Below, one piece after another: positions 8,228 to 18,608 of a stretch of 64,000 nt of DNA (within the stretch, counting starts at the first letter, position 1; every line of letters begins with the position of its first letter). The notes under the pieces were generated by a model. It ran no database searches. It saw nothing but the letters and a program-made list of their open reading frames with translations, and was not told where the DNA came from. The DNA comes from Streptomyces scabichelini (GTDB taxonomy: Bacteria > Actinomycetota > Actinomycetes > Streptomycetales > Streptomycetaceae), in contig NZ_JAAKZY010000008.1 in NCBI RefSeq assembly GCF_011045015.1, positions 1 through 64,000 on the forward strand. Direction: 5' to 3'. The translations under genes and the position numbers were made by a program.

Positions 8228-11200
8228 ATGAACGCACGGCTGGCATTGCTGAGCACGGTGGTTCCGGGTGTCACGGAAAGTGAGGTCTTCCGGCTCGCAC
8301 TCCAGCATGCGGTGGGCGAGCTGGGCGCCCTGGGCGGAACGGTGCATCTGCGTGGCCCCATGTCAGCGTTGCGTCTGGTGTCGACGGCCGGTCTCCCTCC
8401 CGCCCTCACCGGCCCCTGGGAGATCCTCGACCAGGAGGGCCCGCTGGCCCCGGCCCGTGCCCTGCACCAGGGCAGTGGCGTATGGGTGCCGCTGGAGTCC
8501 GCCGGGCTCGCCGGTCCGGCCGGCCGTCCCGATCCCGCCGGCCTTCCGGCGGAAGCGGCGGAAGTGACGAAGGTCGCGGAAGTGTCGGAAGCGGCGGACG
8601 TCGGGTGGCCCGGCACCGGACTGGTCGCCGTACCGGTGTTCAGCGGGGACCGCAGCATCGGCGCGCTCACCCTCCTGATGGGCGACGGGGGCGAGCCCAC
8701 CCCGGAGCAGTGGGACTTCCTGCGGGCCGTCATCGCCTGGACCGAGGAGCGCCTGCCGCAGGCGCCGCCGCCGTCCGGGCCCTCGCAGACGGAGCTGAGC
8801 GGTGAGCGCCTGCGGCAGGCGCTCAAGCAGGTCAGCGTCGGCTCGTGGGACTGGAACGTCCAGACCGGCGACCTTATATGGGACGACGCGGCCCTGGAGC
8901 TCTACGGCACCAGACCCGAGGACTTCACCGGCAAGATCGAGAACTGGATGAGGATCGTCCACCCCGACGACCTGGCACCGACGCTGGCGGCGGCACAGCA
9001 GGCGATCCGGGACCACGGCGTGTACGAGGCCGAGTACCGCGTACGCAAACTGGACGGGACGTGGGGCTGGACACAGGCCCGCGGCAGGGCGACGTACGAC
9101 GAGCGGGGCGAAGCCCACCGGATGATCGGCGTGGGATGGGACAGCAACGAGCCCCGTACCGCCCGTGACGCACTCAGCCGGGCCCTGCGCCACATGAGCG
9201 ACGGCTTCCTCGCGGTGGACGACGACTGGCGGATCACCTTCGCCAACCTGGAGGCGGAACGCACGCTCGGCTTCTCCGAGGAGGAGCTGTTCGGGCGCAT
9301 CCTGTGGGACCTGCCCTACGCCCGGCTGGTCCCCGGCCTGGAGAGCCGCTGCCGACGGGCCGCGGCCGAGGAGAAGCCCGCCGGCTTCGACGTGGACATA
9401 CCGGACGACGGGCGCCGCTACCACCTGCGGCTCGTCCCGGGACCCGACGGCCGCACCCTCTACTTCACCGATGTCACCGAGAAGCGGCGCCTCGCGGAGG
9501 AGCACCGGGCGGCCGAGCGCGCCGCATCCGAACGGGCGGCCCGGATCGCGGAGCTGACCACGGCACTCGCCAAGGCGACGACCTCACAGGACGTGGTGGA
9601 CGCGGTCGCCCGACGGGTGCTGCCGCCGTTCGCCGCCACCGGGCTTGTGGTGCAGGTGCGCGAGGGCGACCGGCTGTGCAACGTCGGATCCGTCGGCTAC
9701 CCGGACGACTTCCTCGACCTGCTCGGCAGCCGCGAGGGGATGCGGCCCAACCCGCTCTGGGACGCGATCCTGGCCGGCACGCCGCTGTTCCTGTCCTCCC
9801 CGCAGGAGTTCGCCTCGCGCTACCCCGGGCGGGCCGACCTGCCCGGCCACGCCGGCAAACAGGCCTGGGCGTTCCTGCCGCTGACCGCGTCCGGCCACAC
9901 GTTCGGGGTGTGCGTCGTGGCCTTCGACCGTCCGCGCCGCCTCACCGACGAGGAACGCACCCTGCTCACCACGATCTGCGCCCTCGTCGCGCAGGCCCTG
10001 GAAAGGGCCCGGCTCTACGACGCCGAGCACGGCAGGTCCCGCGAACTCCAGCGCAGTCTGCTCCCCCGCGGCCTGCCCGACCTGCCGGCGTGCACGGCCG
10101 CCGCCCGCTATCTCCCCGCCGGACAGGGCATGGACGTGGGCGGCGACTGGTACGACATCATCCCGTTGTCCGGCGGACAGGTCGCCCTCGTCGTCGGCGA
10201 CGTCATGGGCCACGGTCTGCCCGAGGCGGCCACGATGGGCCGGCTGCGCACCGCCGTCCACACCCTGGCCGACCTCGAACTGCCCCCCGACGAGATCATG
10301 AGCCACCTGAACGACATCGTCGGCGGCATGGGCGAGGAGTCGTACGTCACCTGCCTGTACGCGCTCTACGACTCCACCACCCGGGTCTGCTCCATCGCCC
10401 GCGCCGGGCATCCGCCGCCCGCCCTGGTCAGCCCCGACGGCACCGTGCACTTCCCGGAGCTGGCCGCCGACCCGCCGCTGGGCGCTGCGGAGCCGCCGTT
10501 CGAGACGGTCGAGCTGACGGTGCCCGAGGGAAGCCTGCTCGTGCTCTACACCGACGGCCTGGTCGAGTCGGCGAAGCGGGAGATCGACGAGGGCATGGCG
10601 GAACTGGCCCGGCTCCTGAGCACGGCGCACGCGGACGGCGCCGCCACCGGCGCGGACCTGGAGCGCCTCTGCGACACCCTGACGGACGGCCTGCTGCCCG
10701 CCGACCACCAGGCGGCCGACGACGCGGCGTTCCTCGTCGCCCGCCTGCACGCCCTGACCGGCGACCGGATCGCCTCCTGGCCGCTGCCCGAGGACCCGAA
10801 GGCGGCGGGCCAGGCCCGCCGCCACGTCCGCGAGCAGCTCTCCGCCTGGGGCCTCGACGGCCTGACGCCCACCACGGAGCTGCTGGCCAGCGAACTCGTG
10901 GGCAACGTCGTACGCCACGCCAAGGGCCCGGTCCGCCTGCGTCTGCTGCACGGCGCCGAGCTGATCTGCGAGGTCTTCGACGGCAGCCTGACGATGCCCC
11001 GCATCCGCCGCGCGACGGAAACCGACGAGGGGGGCCGTGGCCTGCAACTGGTCACGGCGCTCTCGCAGCGCTGGGGCACGCGTTACACGACGACGGGGAA
11101 ATGCATCTGGACCGAACAGACCCTGGCCGACCCCGACGGCCGCAGGGAACCGTCACCCGATCCCCTGGACCTGGCGTTCCTCGACGCAGGGGACTTCGAC

Positions 11201-11242
11201 GGAGACCTGGACGCGCTGCCCTTCGGGGACCAGGGCCTGTAG
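8228..11242 (+). CDS. PAS/GAF/SpoIIE multidomain phosphatase with C-terminal HATPase
   Basis: About 1004 residues. Order: N-terminal GAF-like sensor (about 1-185), PAS fold around [10 protein letters not shown] (about 195-310), second PAS ([20 protein letters not shown], about 325-430), GAF (about 440-600), PP2C-type SpoIIE phosphatase (about 610-830; motifs [28 protein letters not shown]) and an RsbW-like HATPase_c domain (about 840-970; [18 protein letters not shown]). Streptomyces use such proteins to dephosphorylate anti-anti-sigma factors and act as anti-sigma kinase. Start at ATG 8228 has AAGG 8 bases upstream; an in-frame GTG at 8150 without ribosome site is the alternative. No anti-anti-sigma gene is adjacent. 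Confidence 0.93.
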   Translation: MNARLALLSTVVPGVTESEVFRLALQHAVGELGALGGTVHLRGPMSALRLVSTAGLPPALTGPWEILDQEGPLAPARALHQGSGVWVPLESAGLAGPAGRPDPAGLPAEAAEVTKVAEVSEAADVGWPGTGLVAVPVFSGDRSIGALTLLMGDGGEPTPEQWDFLRAVIAWTEERLPQAPPPSGPSQTELSGERLRQALKQVSVGSWDWNVQTGDLIWDDAALELYGTRPEDFTGKIENWMRIVHPDDLAPTLAAAQQAIRDHGVYEAEYRVRKLDGTWGWTQARGRATYDERGEAHRMIGVGWDSNEPRTARDALSRALRHMSDGFLAVDDDWRITFANLEAERTLGFSEEELFGRILWDLPYARLVPGLESRCRRAAAEEKPAGFDVDIPDDGRRYHLRLVPGPDGRTLYFTDVTEKRRLAEEHRAAERAASERAARIAELTTALAKATTSQDVVDAVARRVLPPFAATGLVVQVREGDRLCNVGSVGYPDDFLDLLGSREGMRPNPLWDAILAGTPLFLSSPQEFASRYPGRADLPGHAGKQAWAFLPLTASGHTFGVCVVAFDRPRRLTDEERTLLTTICALVAQALERARLYDAEHGRSRELQRSLLPRGLPDLPACTAAARYLPAGQGMDVGGDWYDIIPLSGGQVALVVGDVMGHGLPEAATMGRLRTAVHTLADLELPPDEIMSHLNDIVGGMGEESYVTCLYALYDSTTRVCSIARAGHPPPALVSPDGTVHFPELAADPPLGAAEPPFETVELTVPEGSLLVLYTDGLVESAKREIDEGMAELARLLSTAHADGAATGADLERLCDTLTDGLLPADHQAADDAAFLVARLHALTGDRIASWPLPEDPKAAGQARRHVREQLSAWGLDGLTPTTELLASELVGNVVRHAKGPVRLRLLHGAELICEVFDGSLTMPRIRRATETDEGGRGLQLVTALSQRWGTRYTTTGKCIWTEQTLADPDGRREPSPDPLDLAFLDAGDFDGDLDALPFGDQGL

Positions 11243-11264
11243 GGCCGCTCGTCCGCTCGTCCTC

Positions 11265-12956
11265 TCATTCGGTCGGCGGGCGCCCGGTGCCGGGGATCGA
11301 GGCCAGGAGCTGCCGGGTGTAGGGGGCGGACGGAGAGTCGAGGACATCGGCGACCGGGCCCTGCTCCTCGACGCGGCCCTCGCGCATGACCACGACGTCG
11401 TGGGCGATCGAGCGCACCACCGCGAGATCGTGCGAGATGAACAGGTAGCCGATGCCCAGCTCGTCCTGGAGGCTCCGGAGCAGACGCAGGATCTGGTCCT
11501 GGACGAGGACGTCGAGCGCCGACACCGCCTCGTCGCAGACGACGAGGCGGGGTTCGAGGGCCAGGGCGCGGGCGATGGCCACCCGCTGGCGCTGGCCGCC
11601 GGACAGCTCGTTGGGGTAGCGCTGGGCCAGGGCGGCGGGCAGGGCGACCTGGTCGAGGAGCTCGGTCACCCTGGCCCGGCGGGCGGCCCGGTCCCCGACG
11701 CCGAAGACGGTCAGCGGCTCGGCGATCAGGCGTTCCACGGTGAACGTCGGATCGAGGGAGCCGTACGGGTCCTGTAGAACCGGCTGCATGGCCCGGCGGG
11801 CCGCACGCCGTTCGGGGCCGCGCAGCGCGACGGCTCCGGAGATCTCCGTGCCGTCGAGCCGGATGCTGCCGCCGGTGACCGGGAGCAGTCCGAGGACCAT
11901 CCGGGCCGTGGTCGTCTTGCCCGAGCCCGACTCGCCGACGATCGCCATCGTCCGGCCGCGCTCGATGGTGAAGGACACGTCGTCCACGGCACGGAAGGGG
12001 GCGCCGCGACGGATGCGGTAGTCCTTCGTGACGTGCTCGACCGTGAGGAGGGGGGCCGTCTTGAGCGGAGGGTCCGCGTCAGGAGCGGGCGCGGGCGCAG
12101 TTTTGACCGACGGGTTGGCGGGGACCGGTTCGGCAGGGACCGGTGACCGGTCACGTGCCGTGTCACGGACCGCGGTGCTCAGGGACGGCGCCGCCGCCAC
12201 CAGACGGCGGGTGTACTCGTGCTCCGGCGCGGTGAGGACCTGCTCGGCCGAACCCGTCTCGACGACGGTGCCCCGGGACATCACGACCACCCGGTCGGCG
12301 CGGTCGGCGGCCAAGCCGAGGTCGTGGGTGATCAGCAGCAGCGCGGTGCCGAGTTCGCGGGTCAGCTCGTCCAGATGGTCGAGGATCTGCTTCTGCACGG
12401 TCACGTCGAGCGCGGAGGTGGGCTCGTCCGCGATGAGCAGGTCGGGGCGGCAGGCCAGGCCGATCGCGATCAGTACGCGCTGCCGCTGGCCGCCGGACAG
12501 CTCGTGCGGGTACTGGCGGGCCCGGCGCTCGGGCTCGGGCAGACCCGTCCGGGCCAGCAGCTCCACCGCGCGGGCGGGGGCCTCGCGGCGGTCGGCCAGA
12601 CCGTGGGTGAGCAGGGTCTCGGCGACCTGGCGCCCCACTCGGGCCACCGGATTGAGGTTGGTCATCGGATCCTGCGGTACGAGGCCGAACGCGCGCCCGC
12701 GCAGCTGCCGCAGACGTTTCTCCGGGGCCCGGGTGATGTCCTCACCGCGCAACCGGATAGCACCGCCGGTGACGCGGCCGGAGCCGGGCAGCAGGCCCAG
12801 GACCGCGTGCGCCATCGTCGACTTGCCGGAGCCGGACTCGCCGACCACGGCGACCCGCTCGCCCGGCAGCAGGGTGAGGCCGGCCCCTCGTACGGCCGGA
12901 GAGCCGCCGAAGGCGACTTCCAGGTTCTCCACTTCCAGAAGTGTCTTCGCCGTCAT
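11265..12956 (-). CDS. ABC transporter, fused double ATPase (DppD-DppF type)
   Basis: 563 residues carrying two complete oligopeptide-type ABC ATPase domains in one chain. Domain 1 (about 5-255) has Walker [10 protein letters not shown], signature LSGGQRQRV and Walker [13 protein letters not shown]. Domain 2 (about 305-555) has [18 protein letters not shown] and [12 protein letters not shown], where the usual EP(T/V)SALD is EAVSALD. An Ala/Pro-rich linker joins them. It powers the peptide importer encoded upstream; ATG is 9 bp after the permease stop. Convergent with the SpoIIE gene. Confidence 0.93.
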   Translation of the reverse strand: MTAKTLLEVENLEVAFGGSPAVRGAGLTLLPGERVAVVGESGSGKSTMAHAVLGLLPGSGRVTGGAIRLRGEDITRAPEKRLRQLRGRAFGLVPQDPMTNLNPVARVGRQVAETLLTHGLADRREAPARAVELLARTGLPEPERRARQYPHELSGGQRQRVLIAIGLACRPDLLIADEPTSALDVTVQKQILDHLDELTRELGTALLLITHDLGLAADRADRVVVMSRGTVVETGSAEQVLTAPEHEYTRRLVAAAPSLSTAVRDTARDRSPVPAEPVPANPSVKTAPAPAPDADPPLKTAPLLTVEHVTKDYRIRRGAPFRAVDDVSFTIERGRTMAIVGESGSGKTTTARMVLGLLPVTGGSIRLDGTEISGAVALRGPERRAARRAMQPVLQDPYGSLDPTFTVERLIAEPLTVFGVGDRAARRARVTELLDQVALPAALAQRYPNELSGGQRQRVAIARALALEPRLVVCDEAVSALDVLVQDQILRLLRSLQDELGIGYLFISHDLAVVRSIAHDVVVMREGRVEEQGPVADVLDSPSAPYTRQLLASIPGTGRPPTE

Positions 12957-12965
12957 CGCTGGTCC

Positions 12966-13859
12966 TCAACTCGTCGTCTTCGGGTCCAGCGCATCGCGCA
13001 GGGCGTCGCCGAACAGGTTGAACCCGAGGCAGATCAGGGCGATCGCCATGCCGGGGAAGACCCCTGGCCAGGGGGTGCGCAGCAGGTAGTTCTGGGCGTC
13101 GGAGAGCATGATGCCCAGGCTCGGGTCCGGCGGCAGGATGCCAAGACCGAGGAACGACAGGACGGCTTCGCCGAGGACCGCGGCCGGCATGATCACCGTT
13201 GCCTGCACGATGACGGCCGACAGGGCGTTGGGCAGGATGTGCAGGCCCAGGATGCGCAGCGGGCCCGCGTCCATGGCGTGTGCGGCGAGGACGAAGTCGG
13301 CCTCGGCCAGCCGCAGCGTCTCGGCCCGTACGACGCGGATCATGGTGGGTATGTTGGCGATGCCGATCGCGATCGCGGCGTTGCCGAGACCACCGCCGTT
13401 GATGGCGGCGAGGCCCACCGCGAGGATCAGGAACGGGAAGGCGAGCATCAGGTCGGCGAGCCGTGACACGACGGCGTCCAGCCACCGCCAGTACCCGGCG
13501 AGCAGCCCCAGCGGCACCCCGGCCACCACCGCGAGCAGCACGGACAGCACACCGACCTCCAGCGAGGCGCGCGTTCCGTACAGCACCCGGGACAGGATGT
13601 CCCGTCCGAGATCGTCGGTGCCCAGCGCGAAACCGACGGTGGCGGGCTGCTGGAACGGGGTCGTGAAGTGCACCTCGGTCGGTGGATAGGGCGCGAGCCA
13701 CGGGGCGAACACCCCGGCCACCAGCACGATCAGCAGGAGTACGGCCCCGGCCGCGCCCATCGGGTTCCGGATCAGCCTGCGCAGTACACGGCCACGTACG
13801 CGGGCGGGGGCGAGCGGGGTGCCGTCCGGTGTGGCGGCGGTTTCTGCGACTGCCGTCAT
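12966..13859 (-). CDS. ABC transporter permease (DppC/OppC type)
   Basis: 297 residues with an N-terminal cytoplasmic tail, OppC-type N-terminal helix and five C-terminal membrane helices. The coupling EAA loop is present (MIRVVRAETLRLAEADFVLAA...). The ATG overlaps the stop of the preceding permease by 4 bp (ATGA), so the two are translationally coupled. Together they form the transmembrane channel of a dipeptide/oligopeptide-type importer. Confidence 0.93.
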   Translation of the reverse strand: MTAVAETAATPDGTPLAPARVRGRVLRRLIRNPMGAAGAVLLLIVLVAGVFAPWLAPYPPTEVHFTTPFQQPATVGFALGTDDLGRDILSRVLYGTRASLEVGVLSVLLAVVAGVPLGLLAGYWRWLDAVVSRLADLMLAFPFLILAVGLAAINGGGLGNAAIAIGIANIPTMIRVVRAETLRLAEADFVLAAHAMDAGPLRILGLHILPNALSAVIVQATVIMPAAVLGEAVLSFLGLGILPPDPSLGIMLSDAQNYLLRTPWPGVFPGMAIALICLGFNLFGDALRDALDPKTTS

Positions 13860-14812
13860 TGTGTCCTCCCGGACACGCGTATGCGCGGATCGATGGCGGT
13901 GTACAGGACGTCGATCAGCAGATTGATCACGATGTAGGCCGTGGTGATCACCAGCACCACAGCCTGGATGACCGGGTAGTCCCGGCTGAACACGGAGTCG
14001 AGCGTCAGCTTGCCGATGCCGGGCAGCGTGAAGATCCGCTCGGTGACCACCGCACCGCCGATCAGCCCGCCGAGCTGGAGACCGATGACGGTGACGGCCA
14101 CGATCAGGCTGTTGCGCAGCCCGTACCTGAACACCACCGCCGTCCTGCCGAGTCCCTTCGCCCGCGCGGTGCGTACGAAGTCGGCGGTGAGGGTGCCGGT
14201 CATGGACGCCCTGGTCTGACGCTGGATCACCGCGGAGTGGGTCAGGCCGAGGATCAGTGCGGGCAGTGTCAGGTAGTACACGCCGCGCAGCGGATCCTCG
14301 AAGGGCGAGACGTATCCGGATGCGGGGAACCAGCCGAGTCGTACGGCCAGATAGAGCACCCCCAGGATGCCGAGCCAGAAGGTCGGCACGGAGAGCGCCG
14401 TCAGGGAGAAGGCGTTGGCCGCCCACTCCGGCCACCGGCCGCGGAAGACGGCGGCCAGCACACCGGCGGTCATCCCGGTCAGTACGGCGACGGCCACCGC
14501 GTACAGGGCCAGCTGGACGGTCACCGGCAGGGTCGCGCCGATCAGGTCGCTCACCGGTGTTCCGGTCCGAGTGGAGGCGCCGAAGTCGCCGGTCAGGGCG
14601 TGTCCGGCGAACTTCACGTACTGCACGGGAAGTGGTTCGTCCAGGCCGAGTTGGGCGCGTACGGCGCGGATCGTGGCCGGGTCGGCCTCCTCGCCGGCCA
14701 TCGCGGTGGCCGGGTCGCCCGGCAGGGCCCGTATCCCTGCGAAGACGACGATCGAGGCGAGGACGAGGGTGAGGGCCGACTGCCAGAGGCGGTGCAGGAG
14801 GTAACGCACCAT
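13856..14812 (-). CDS. ABC transporter permease (DppB/OppB type)
   Basis: 318 residues, starting MVRYLLHRL as is typical of DppB, with the FAGIRALPGDP periplasmic-side motif after TM1 and an EAA-like loop (TADFVRTARAKGLGRTAV). Six membrane helices expected. It begins 3 bp after the stop of the substrate-binding protein and overlaps the second permease by 4 bp: one operon SBP-DppB-DppC-DppDF. Confidence 0.93.
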   Translation of the reverse strand: MVRYLLHRLWQSALTLVLASIVVFAGIRALPGDPATAMAGEEADPATIRAVRAQLGLDEPLPVQYVKFAGHALTGDFGASTRTGTPVSDLIGATLPVTVQLALYAVAVAVLTGMTAGVLAAVFRGRWPEWAANAFSLTALSVPTFWLGILGVLYLAVRLGWFPASGYVSPFEDPLRGVYYLTLPALILGLTHSAVIQRQTRASMTGTLTADFVRTARAKGLGRTAVVFRYGLRNSLIVAVTVIGLQLGGLIGGAVVTERIFTLPGIGKLTLDSVFSRDYPVIQAVVLVITTAYIVINLLIDVLYTAIDPRIRVSGRTQ

Positions 14813-14815
14813 CGG

Positions 14816-16513
14816 TCAGCCCTCCTTGCCGGTGCCGGCGTCGGCGTTGGCACCGGCACCGGCCGTGCGGAAGGCGGCTTCGGAGAGCCGGACCACGCCG
14901 TCGGTGTAGACCCGGACCCCGGCGACCGAGGTGGAGGCGACGGTCAGGTTCCGTTGCCGGTAGGTGTAGACGAGCGGGTTCTGCCGCTGGAGCAGGGTGA
15001 CGGCCCTGCCGTACAGCGCGGTCCGCTCCTTCGTGTCGGTGGTCCGCGAGGCGCGTGCCAGCAGGTCGTCAAGCGTTTTCGACGAGAAACCGCCGTAGTT
15101 GCCCGCGGAACCGGTGGCCAGGAACCGGGAGGTGTTGCCGTCCGGGTCGATCCGTCCGGACCAGCCGAGCAGCAGCAGTTCGAAGGTCCCGCGCTTTTCG
15201 ACGTCGAGGAGCGTGGAGTACTCGACCGGGACGATCCGGAGGTCGAAACCTCCCTCCGCGACACTGGCCTGGAGCGCCTGGGCGTAACGGATCTGGTCCT
15301 GCGAGTTGGACACCTGGAGGGTCACCCGGTACGGGGTCTTCACACCCGCCTCGGCGAGCAGGCGCCGTGCGCGTTCCGGATCGAAGGCGGGACAGGCGTT
15401 GCTGGCGGCCGAGGCGTAGACGGTCTGCGGGGCGATCGGCGAACAGGCCGGTTCGAACCAGTTGTTGAAGACCGTGTTGACCAGCGTCTTGCGGTCGATG
15501 CTCGCGGCGAAGGCGGCGCGGACCCGTGCGTCGCTGGCGATCGGGGTGTCGATCCGCTTGGCCGCTGTGCCGACGCCGTCCACGTTCCCGGTGTTGATGG
15601 TGACCCCGGAGTAGCCGAGTGACCCGGACTGGAGCAGTCTCAGTTCCGGTTCCTTGACGAGGGCGTCCACGTCCTGCGGGGAGATGGTGTCGGCGACCTG
15701 GATGTCGCCCGAACGCAGGTTGGCGGCACGGATGTTGGCGTCCGGCATGATCCGGTAGGTGATCTTGTCGAGGCGGATGTCCCGTGCGTCGTAGTAACGC
15801 GGGTCGCGCTCGACCGTGATGGATGTCTGCGGTACCCGCTCGACGAACTTGAACGGCCCGACGCAGACCGGCTTGTCACCGAAGTCGTCGCCCTCGGCGG
15901 CCAGCGCCTTCGGCGACATGATCATGCCCGCCCGGTCGGCGAGGGCGGCGGCGATGGGCGCGAACGGACGCTTGTAGCGGATCACCACCTGGCGTGCGTC
16001 GGGCGCCTCGATGCTCCGGATCTGCCCCATCTCGGGGGTGCGCTGGGAGGTCGGCAGCGAGAAGTGACGGAGCAGGCTGGTGCGTACGGCGGCCGCGTCG
16101 AACCGGGTTCCGTCGGCGAAGACGGCGCCGGTACGGACCGGGATCGTCACGGTGAGCCCGTCGGCGGAGACGTCCGGCAGGGCGGTCGCGAGCTGCGGGA
16201 CGATCGTGCCCTCGGAGTCGAGGTCGTACAGCTTCTCGCACATCGAGCTCATGACGTAGCGCGTGTAGAGCGAGCTGGACGTGGTCGGGTCGAGGCGGTC
16301 GGGTTCGGCCGACAGGCCCATCGTCAGGCTGCCGCCCGCGCGGACCGGCTGGTCGCCGACCGGAGTACCGTAGGCGTCGGTGTGACGGGCCGTGTTGGTG
16401 ACGGACTGGACCGGGACGCACGAGGTGAGGACGGTCGCAGTGAGGGCGGCCACCGCCGCGATGACCATTCGGTAGTGCGGGATTCCCGGATGTCGGGGGG
16501 ATCGGTCTTCCAT
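14816..16513 (-). CDS. ABC transporter substrate-binding lipoprotein (peptide/SBP_bac_5 family)
   Basis: About 565 residues. The N-terminus MEDRSPRHPG leads into a hydrophobic stretch and a lipobox LTSC, so it is a lipid-anchored extracytoplasmic receptor. The mature part has the SBP family 5 pattern: GGSLTMGLSAEPDRLDPT, a GPFKF segment, RVRAAFAASIDR and Trp-rich C-terminal lobe. ATG at 16511-16513 has GGAG 5 bases upstream, better than the upstream in-frame start. Ligand is probably a peptide or gamma-glutamyl compound because a gamma-glutamyltransferase-like gene lies immediately upstream, but this is inference. Confidence 0.92.
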   Translation of the reverse strand: MEDRSPRHPGIPHYRMVIAAVAALTATVLTSCVPVQSVTNTARHTDAYGTPVGDQPVRAGGSLTMGLSAEPDRLDPTTSSSLYTRYVMSSMCEKLYDLDSEGTIVPQLATALPDVSADGLTVTIPVRTGAVFADGTRFDAAAVRTSLLRHFSLPTSQRTPEMGQIRSIEAPDARQVVIRYKRPFAPIAAALADRAGMIMSPKALAAEGDDFGDKPVCVGPFKFVERVPQTSITVERDPRYYDARDIRLDKITYRIMPDANIRAANLRSGDIQVADTISPQDVDALVKEPELRLLQSGSLGYSGVTINTGNVDGVGTAAKRIDTPIASDARVRAAFAASIDRKTLVNTVFNNWFEPACSPIAPQTVYASAASNACPAFDPERARRLLAEAGVKTPYRVTLQVSNSQDQIRYAQALQASVAEGGFDLRIVPVEYSTLLDVEKRGTFELLLLGWSGRIDPDGNTSRFLATGSAGNYGGFSSKTLDDLLARASRTTDTKERTALYGRAVTLLQRQNPLVYTYRQRNLTVASTSVAGVRVYTDGVVRLSEAAFRTAGAGANADAGTGKEG

Positions 16514-16649
16514 GGAAACTCCGAGCACTTCGAGCGGTGCTTCTTCTGGGGTTCCATCACGGTAGCCGACGCTTTACCGGTATCTATTTCGGCCGCATTA
16601 AAAATGCGGATCTCATATGTTCCACGCTATCTTCGCGCTGCCTTCTTCA

Positions 16650-18527
16650 CTACCTGCCGACGGCGTAACCCTGCATCCCGCGCGGGTTGGCCGCCGCCGA
16701 CAGCACACCGGTTTCCGGATCGCGGGCCACTCCGCAGAGGCGGCCCTCCGACCAGGGAGTACTGACGGTTACGCGGTGTCCGCGACGCCTTAGACCGGAA
16801 ATGACGGATTCGCCGATCCGTGATTCCACGGTGATGGTTCCCGGATGCATGTCACGTGGATAGAAGGAACTCGGAAAGCTTTCGGTGTGCCAGTTCGGGG
16901 CGTCGATGGCGCCTTGCAGATCGAATCCTCCCCGCACCTTTTCCCGCAGAGTCACGGCGAGGAAGAAATGCAGGCTCCACTGGTCCTGCTGATCGCCGCC
17001 GGGAGTTCCGAAGGCGAGCACCGGCGCACCGTCGCGCAGTGCGAGCGAGGGAGTCAAGGTGGTCCGCGGGCGGCGGCCCGGGGTCAGCGAGTTCGGCAGC
17101 CCCGGTTCGAGCCAGGCCATCTGCAGCCGGGTGCCGAGGGGGAAGCCGAGGCCGGGTACCACCGGGTTGGACTGGAGCCAGCCGCCGCTCGGGGTGGCGG
17201 CGATCATGTTGCCCCAGCGGTCGACCACGTCGAGGTGGCAGGTGTCCCCACGGGTGGCACCGTCCCGCCCCACGGTCGGCTCGCCGGCGCCCGCCGCGGC
17301 CGGACCGGGCCCGCCGGGTGCGGTGCCCAGCGCCTGCTTGGGGAGCCGCGGTGACCGGCCGTCGGGGCTGCCGGGCCGCAGCTCGAACGACGCGCGGTCG
17401 TCCGAGACCAGTGCCCGGCGGGCGTCGTTGTAGCCGGGCGACAGCAGTGTCTGGAGCGGGACGCTGCCGTCGCTGCCGGCGTCGCCGTACCACGCCTCAC
17501 GGTCGGCCATCGCGAGCTTCGTACCCTCGACGAGGGTGTGGACGTACTCCGCCGTGCCGTACGCCGGTGTGCCACGCCCGCCCTCCCCGAAACCGCCGGG
17601 CAGCAGGGCGAGTTGCTGAAGGAAGACCGGGCCCTGGCTCCAGGGGCCGCACTTGGCCACCGTCCAGCCGTTCCAGTCGTACGTGACCGGCGCCTCGTAC
17701 GCCGCCGCGTACCGGACGAGGTCGTCGCCGGTGAGGGTGCCGGTGTGCCGCTCGCCCGAGGTGTCCTTCGTGGGGCGGGCGGCGAACTCGACCAGGGCCT
17801 CGGCGATGAACCCCTCCCGCCACACCCGGCGCGCCGCCTCGATCTCCGCCTCCCTGCGGTCCGCTCCGGATCCGCCCGTCGCCGCCTTCGCCTCCGCGAG
17901 CAGCCGTCGCCAGGTGGCGGCCAGTGCGGGATTGCGCAGCAGGGCGCCGGGAGCGGGTGAGGTGCCGCCCGGGAGGTAGACCTCGGCCGAGGTTGTCCAC
18001 TCGGTCTCGAAGAGTTCCCGTACCGCCTCCACGGTCTCGCCGACGCGCTCGACCGCCGGGTGGCCGTTCTCGGCGTAGCCGATCGCGTACGTGAGGACGT
18101 CGGCGAGCGTTTTGGTGCCGTGGTCGCGCAGCAGCACCATCCAGGCGTCGAACGCCCCCGGCACGGCGGCGGCCAGCGGGCCGGTGCCGGGCACCAGGTC
18201 CAGGCCGAGCGAGGTGTAGTGGCCGATGGTCGCGCCGGCCGGCGCCGGACCCTGCCCGCACAGCACGAGCGGCCGGCCGCCCGCCGGAGCGAGGATGATC
18301 GGCACCTCGCCCGCCGGCCCGTTGAGGTGCGGCTCGACGACATGCAGCACGAAACCCGCCGCGACCGCGGCGTCGAACGCGTTGCCGTCGTCTTCGAGTA
18401 CGGCCATCGCCGCGGCGGAGGCGAGCCAGTGGGTGGAGGACACCATTCCGTGGGTGCCCTGGAGCGTGGGCCGAGTGGTGAACACGGGGTGAGTAAAGCC
18501 GGTGCGGGGGTGGGACGTCCAAGACAT
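16650..18527 (-). CDS. Gamma-glutamyltransferase family protein
   Basis: 625 residues of the N-terminal-nucleophile GGT family: N-terminal GMVSSTHWLASAAAMAVLEDDGNAFDAAVA, the probable self-processing and nucleophilic Thr in GDTCHLDVVDRWGN, then the substrate-binding GGW and GGDQQ segments. The nucleophile Thr is followed by Cys rather than the commoner Thr/Ser-His. No signal peptide, so it should act in the cytoplasm on imported substrate, removing gamma-glutamyl groups. Gene order (LysR divergent; GGT, SBP, permeases, ATPase) suggests uptake and cleavage of gamma-glutamyl peptides. Confidence 0.9.
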   Translation of the reverse strand: MSWTSHPRTGFTHPVFTTRPTLQGTHGMVSSTHWLASAAAMAVLEDDGNAFDAAVAAGFVLHVVEPHLNGPAGEVPIILAPAGGRPLVLCGQGPAPAGATIGHYTSLGLDLVPGTGPLAAAVPGAFDAWMVLLRDHGTKTLADVLTYAIGYAENGHPAVERVGETVEAVRELFETEWTTSAEVYLPGGTSPAPGALLRNPALAATWRRLLAEAKAATGGSGADRREAEIEAARRVWREGFIAEALVEFAARPTKDTSGERHTGTLTGDDLVRYAAAYEAPVTYDWNGWTVAKCGPWSQGPVFLQQLALLPGGFGEGGRGTPAYGTAEYVHTLVEGTKLAMADREAWYGDAGSDGSVPLQTLLSPGYNDARRALVSDDRASFELRPGSPDGRSPRLPKQALGTAPGGPGPAAAGAGEPTVGRDGATRGDTCHLDVVDRWGNMIAATPSGGWLQSNPVVPGLGFPLGTRLQMAWLEPGLPNSLTPGRRPRTTLTPSLALRDGAPVLAFGTPGGDQQDQWSLHFFLAVTLREKVRGGFDLQGAIDAPNWHTESFPSSFYPRDMHPGTITVESRIGESVISGLRRRGHRVTVSTPWSEGRLCGVARDPETGVLSAAANPRGMQGYAVGR

Positions 18528-18543
18528 GCGTGACACCATTCCG

Positions 18544-18558
18544 ATAGCAATCGGCTAT
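18544..18558. promoter_or_regulatory. LysR-type box (ATAGC-N5-GCTAT)
   Basis: ATAGCAATCGGCTAT is a perfect inverted repeat with 5-bp arms and 5-bp spacer, fitting the T-N11-A rule for LysR-type regulators. It lies between the GGT start (18527) and the lysR start (18609). An overlapping CCGAT-AGCA-ATCGG palindrome is at 18541-18554. A 14-bp direct repeat (GATCGGCGAGTGGG) follows at 18564-18577 and 18580-18593. Confidence 0.7.
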
Positions 18559-18608
18559 GGGCGGATCGGCGAGTGGGTTGATCGGCGAGTGGGCGGGTGG
18601 AGCGAATC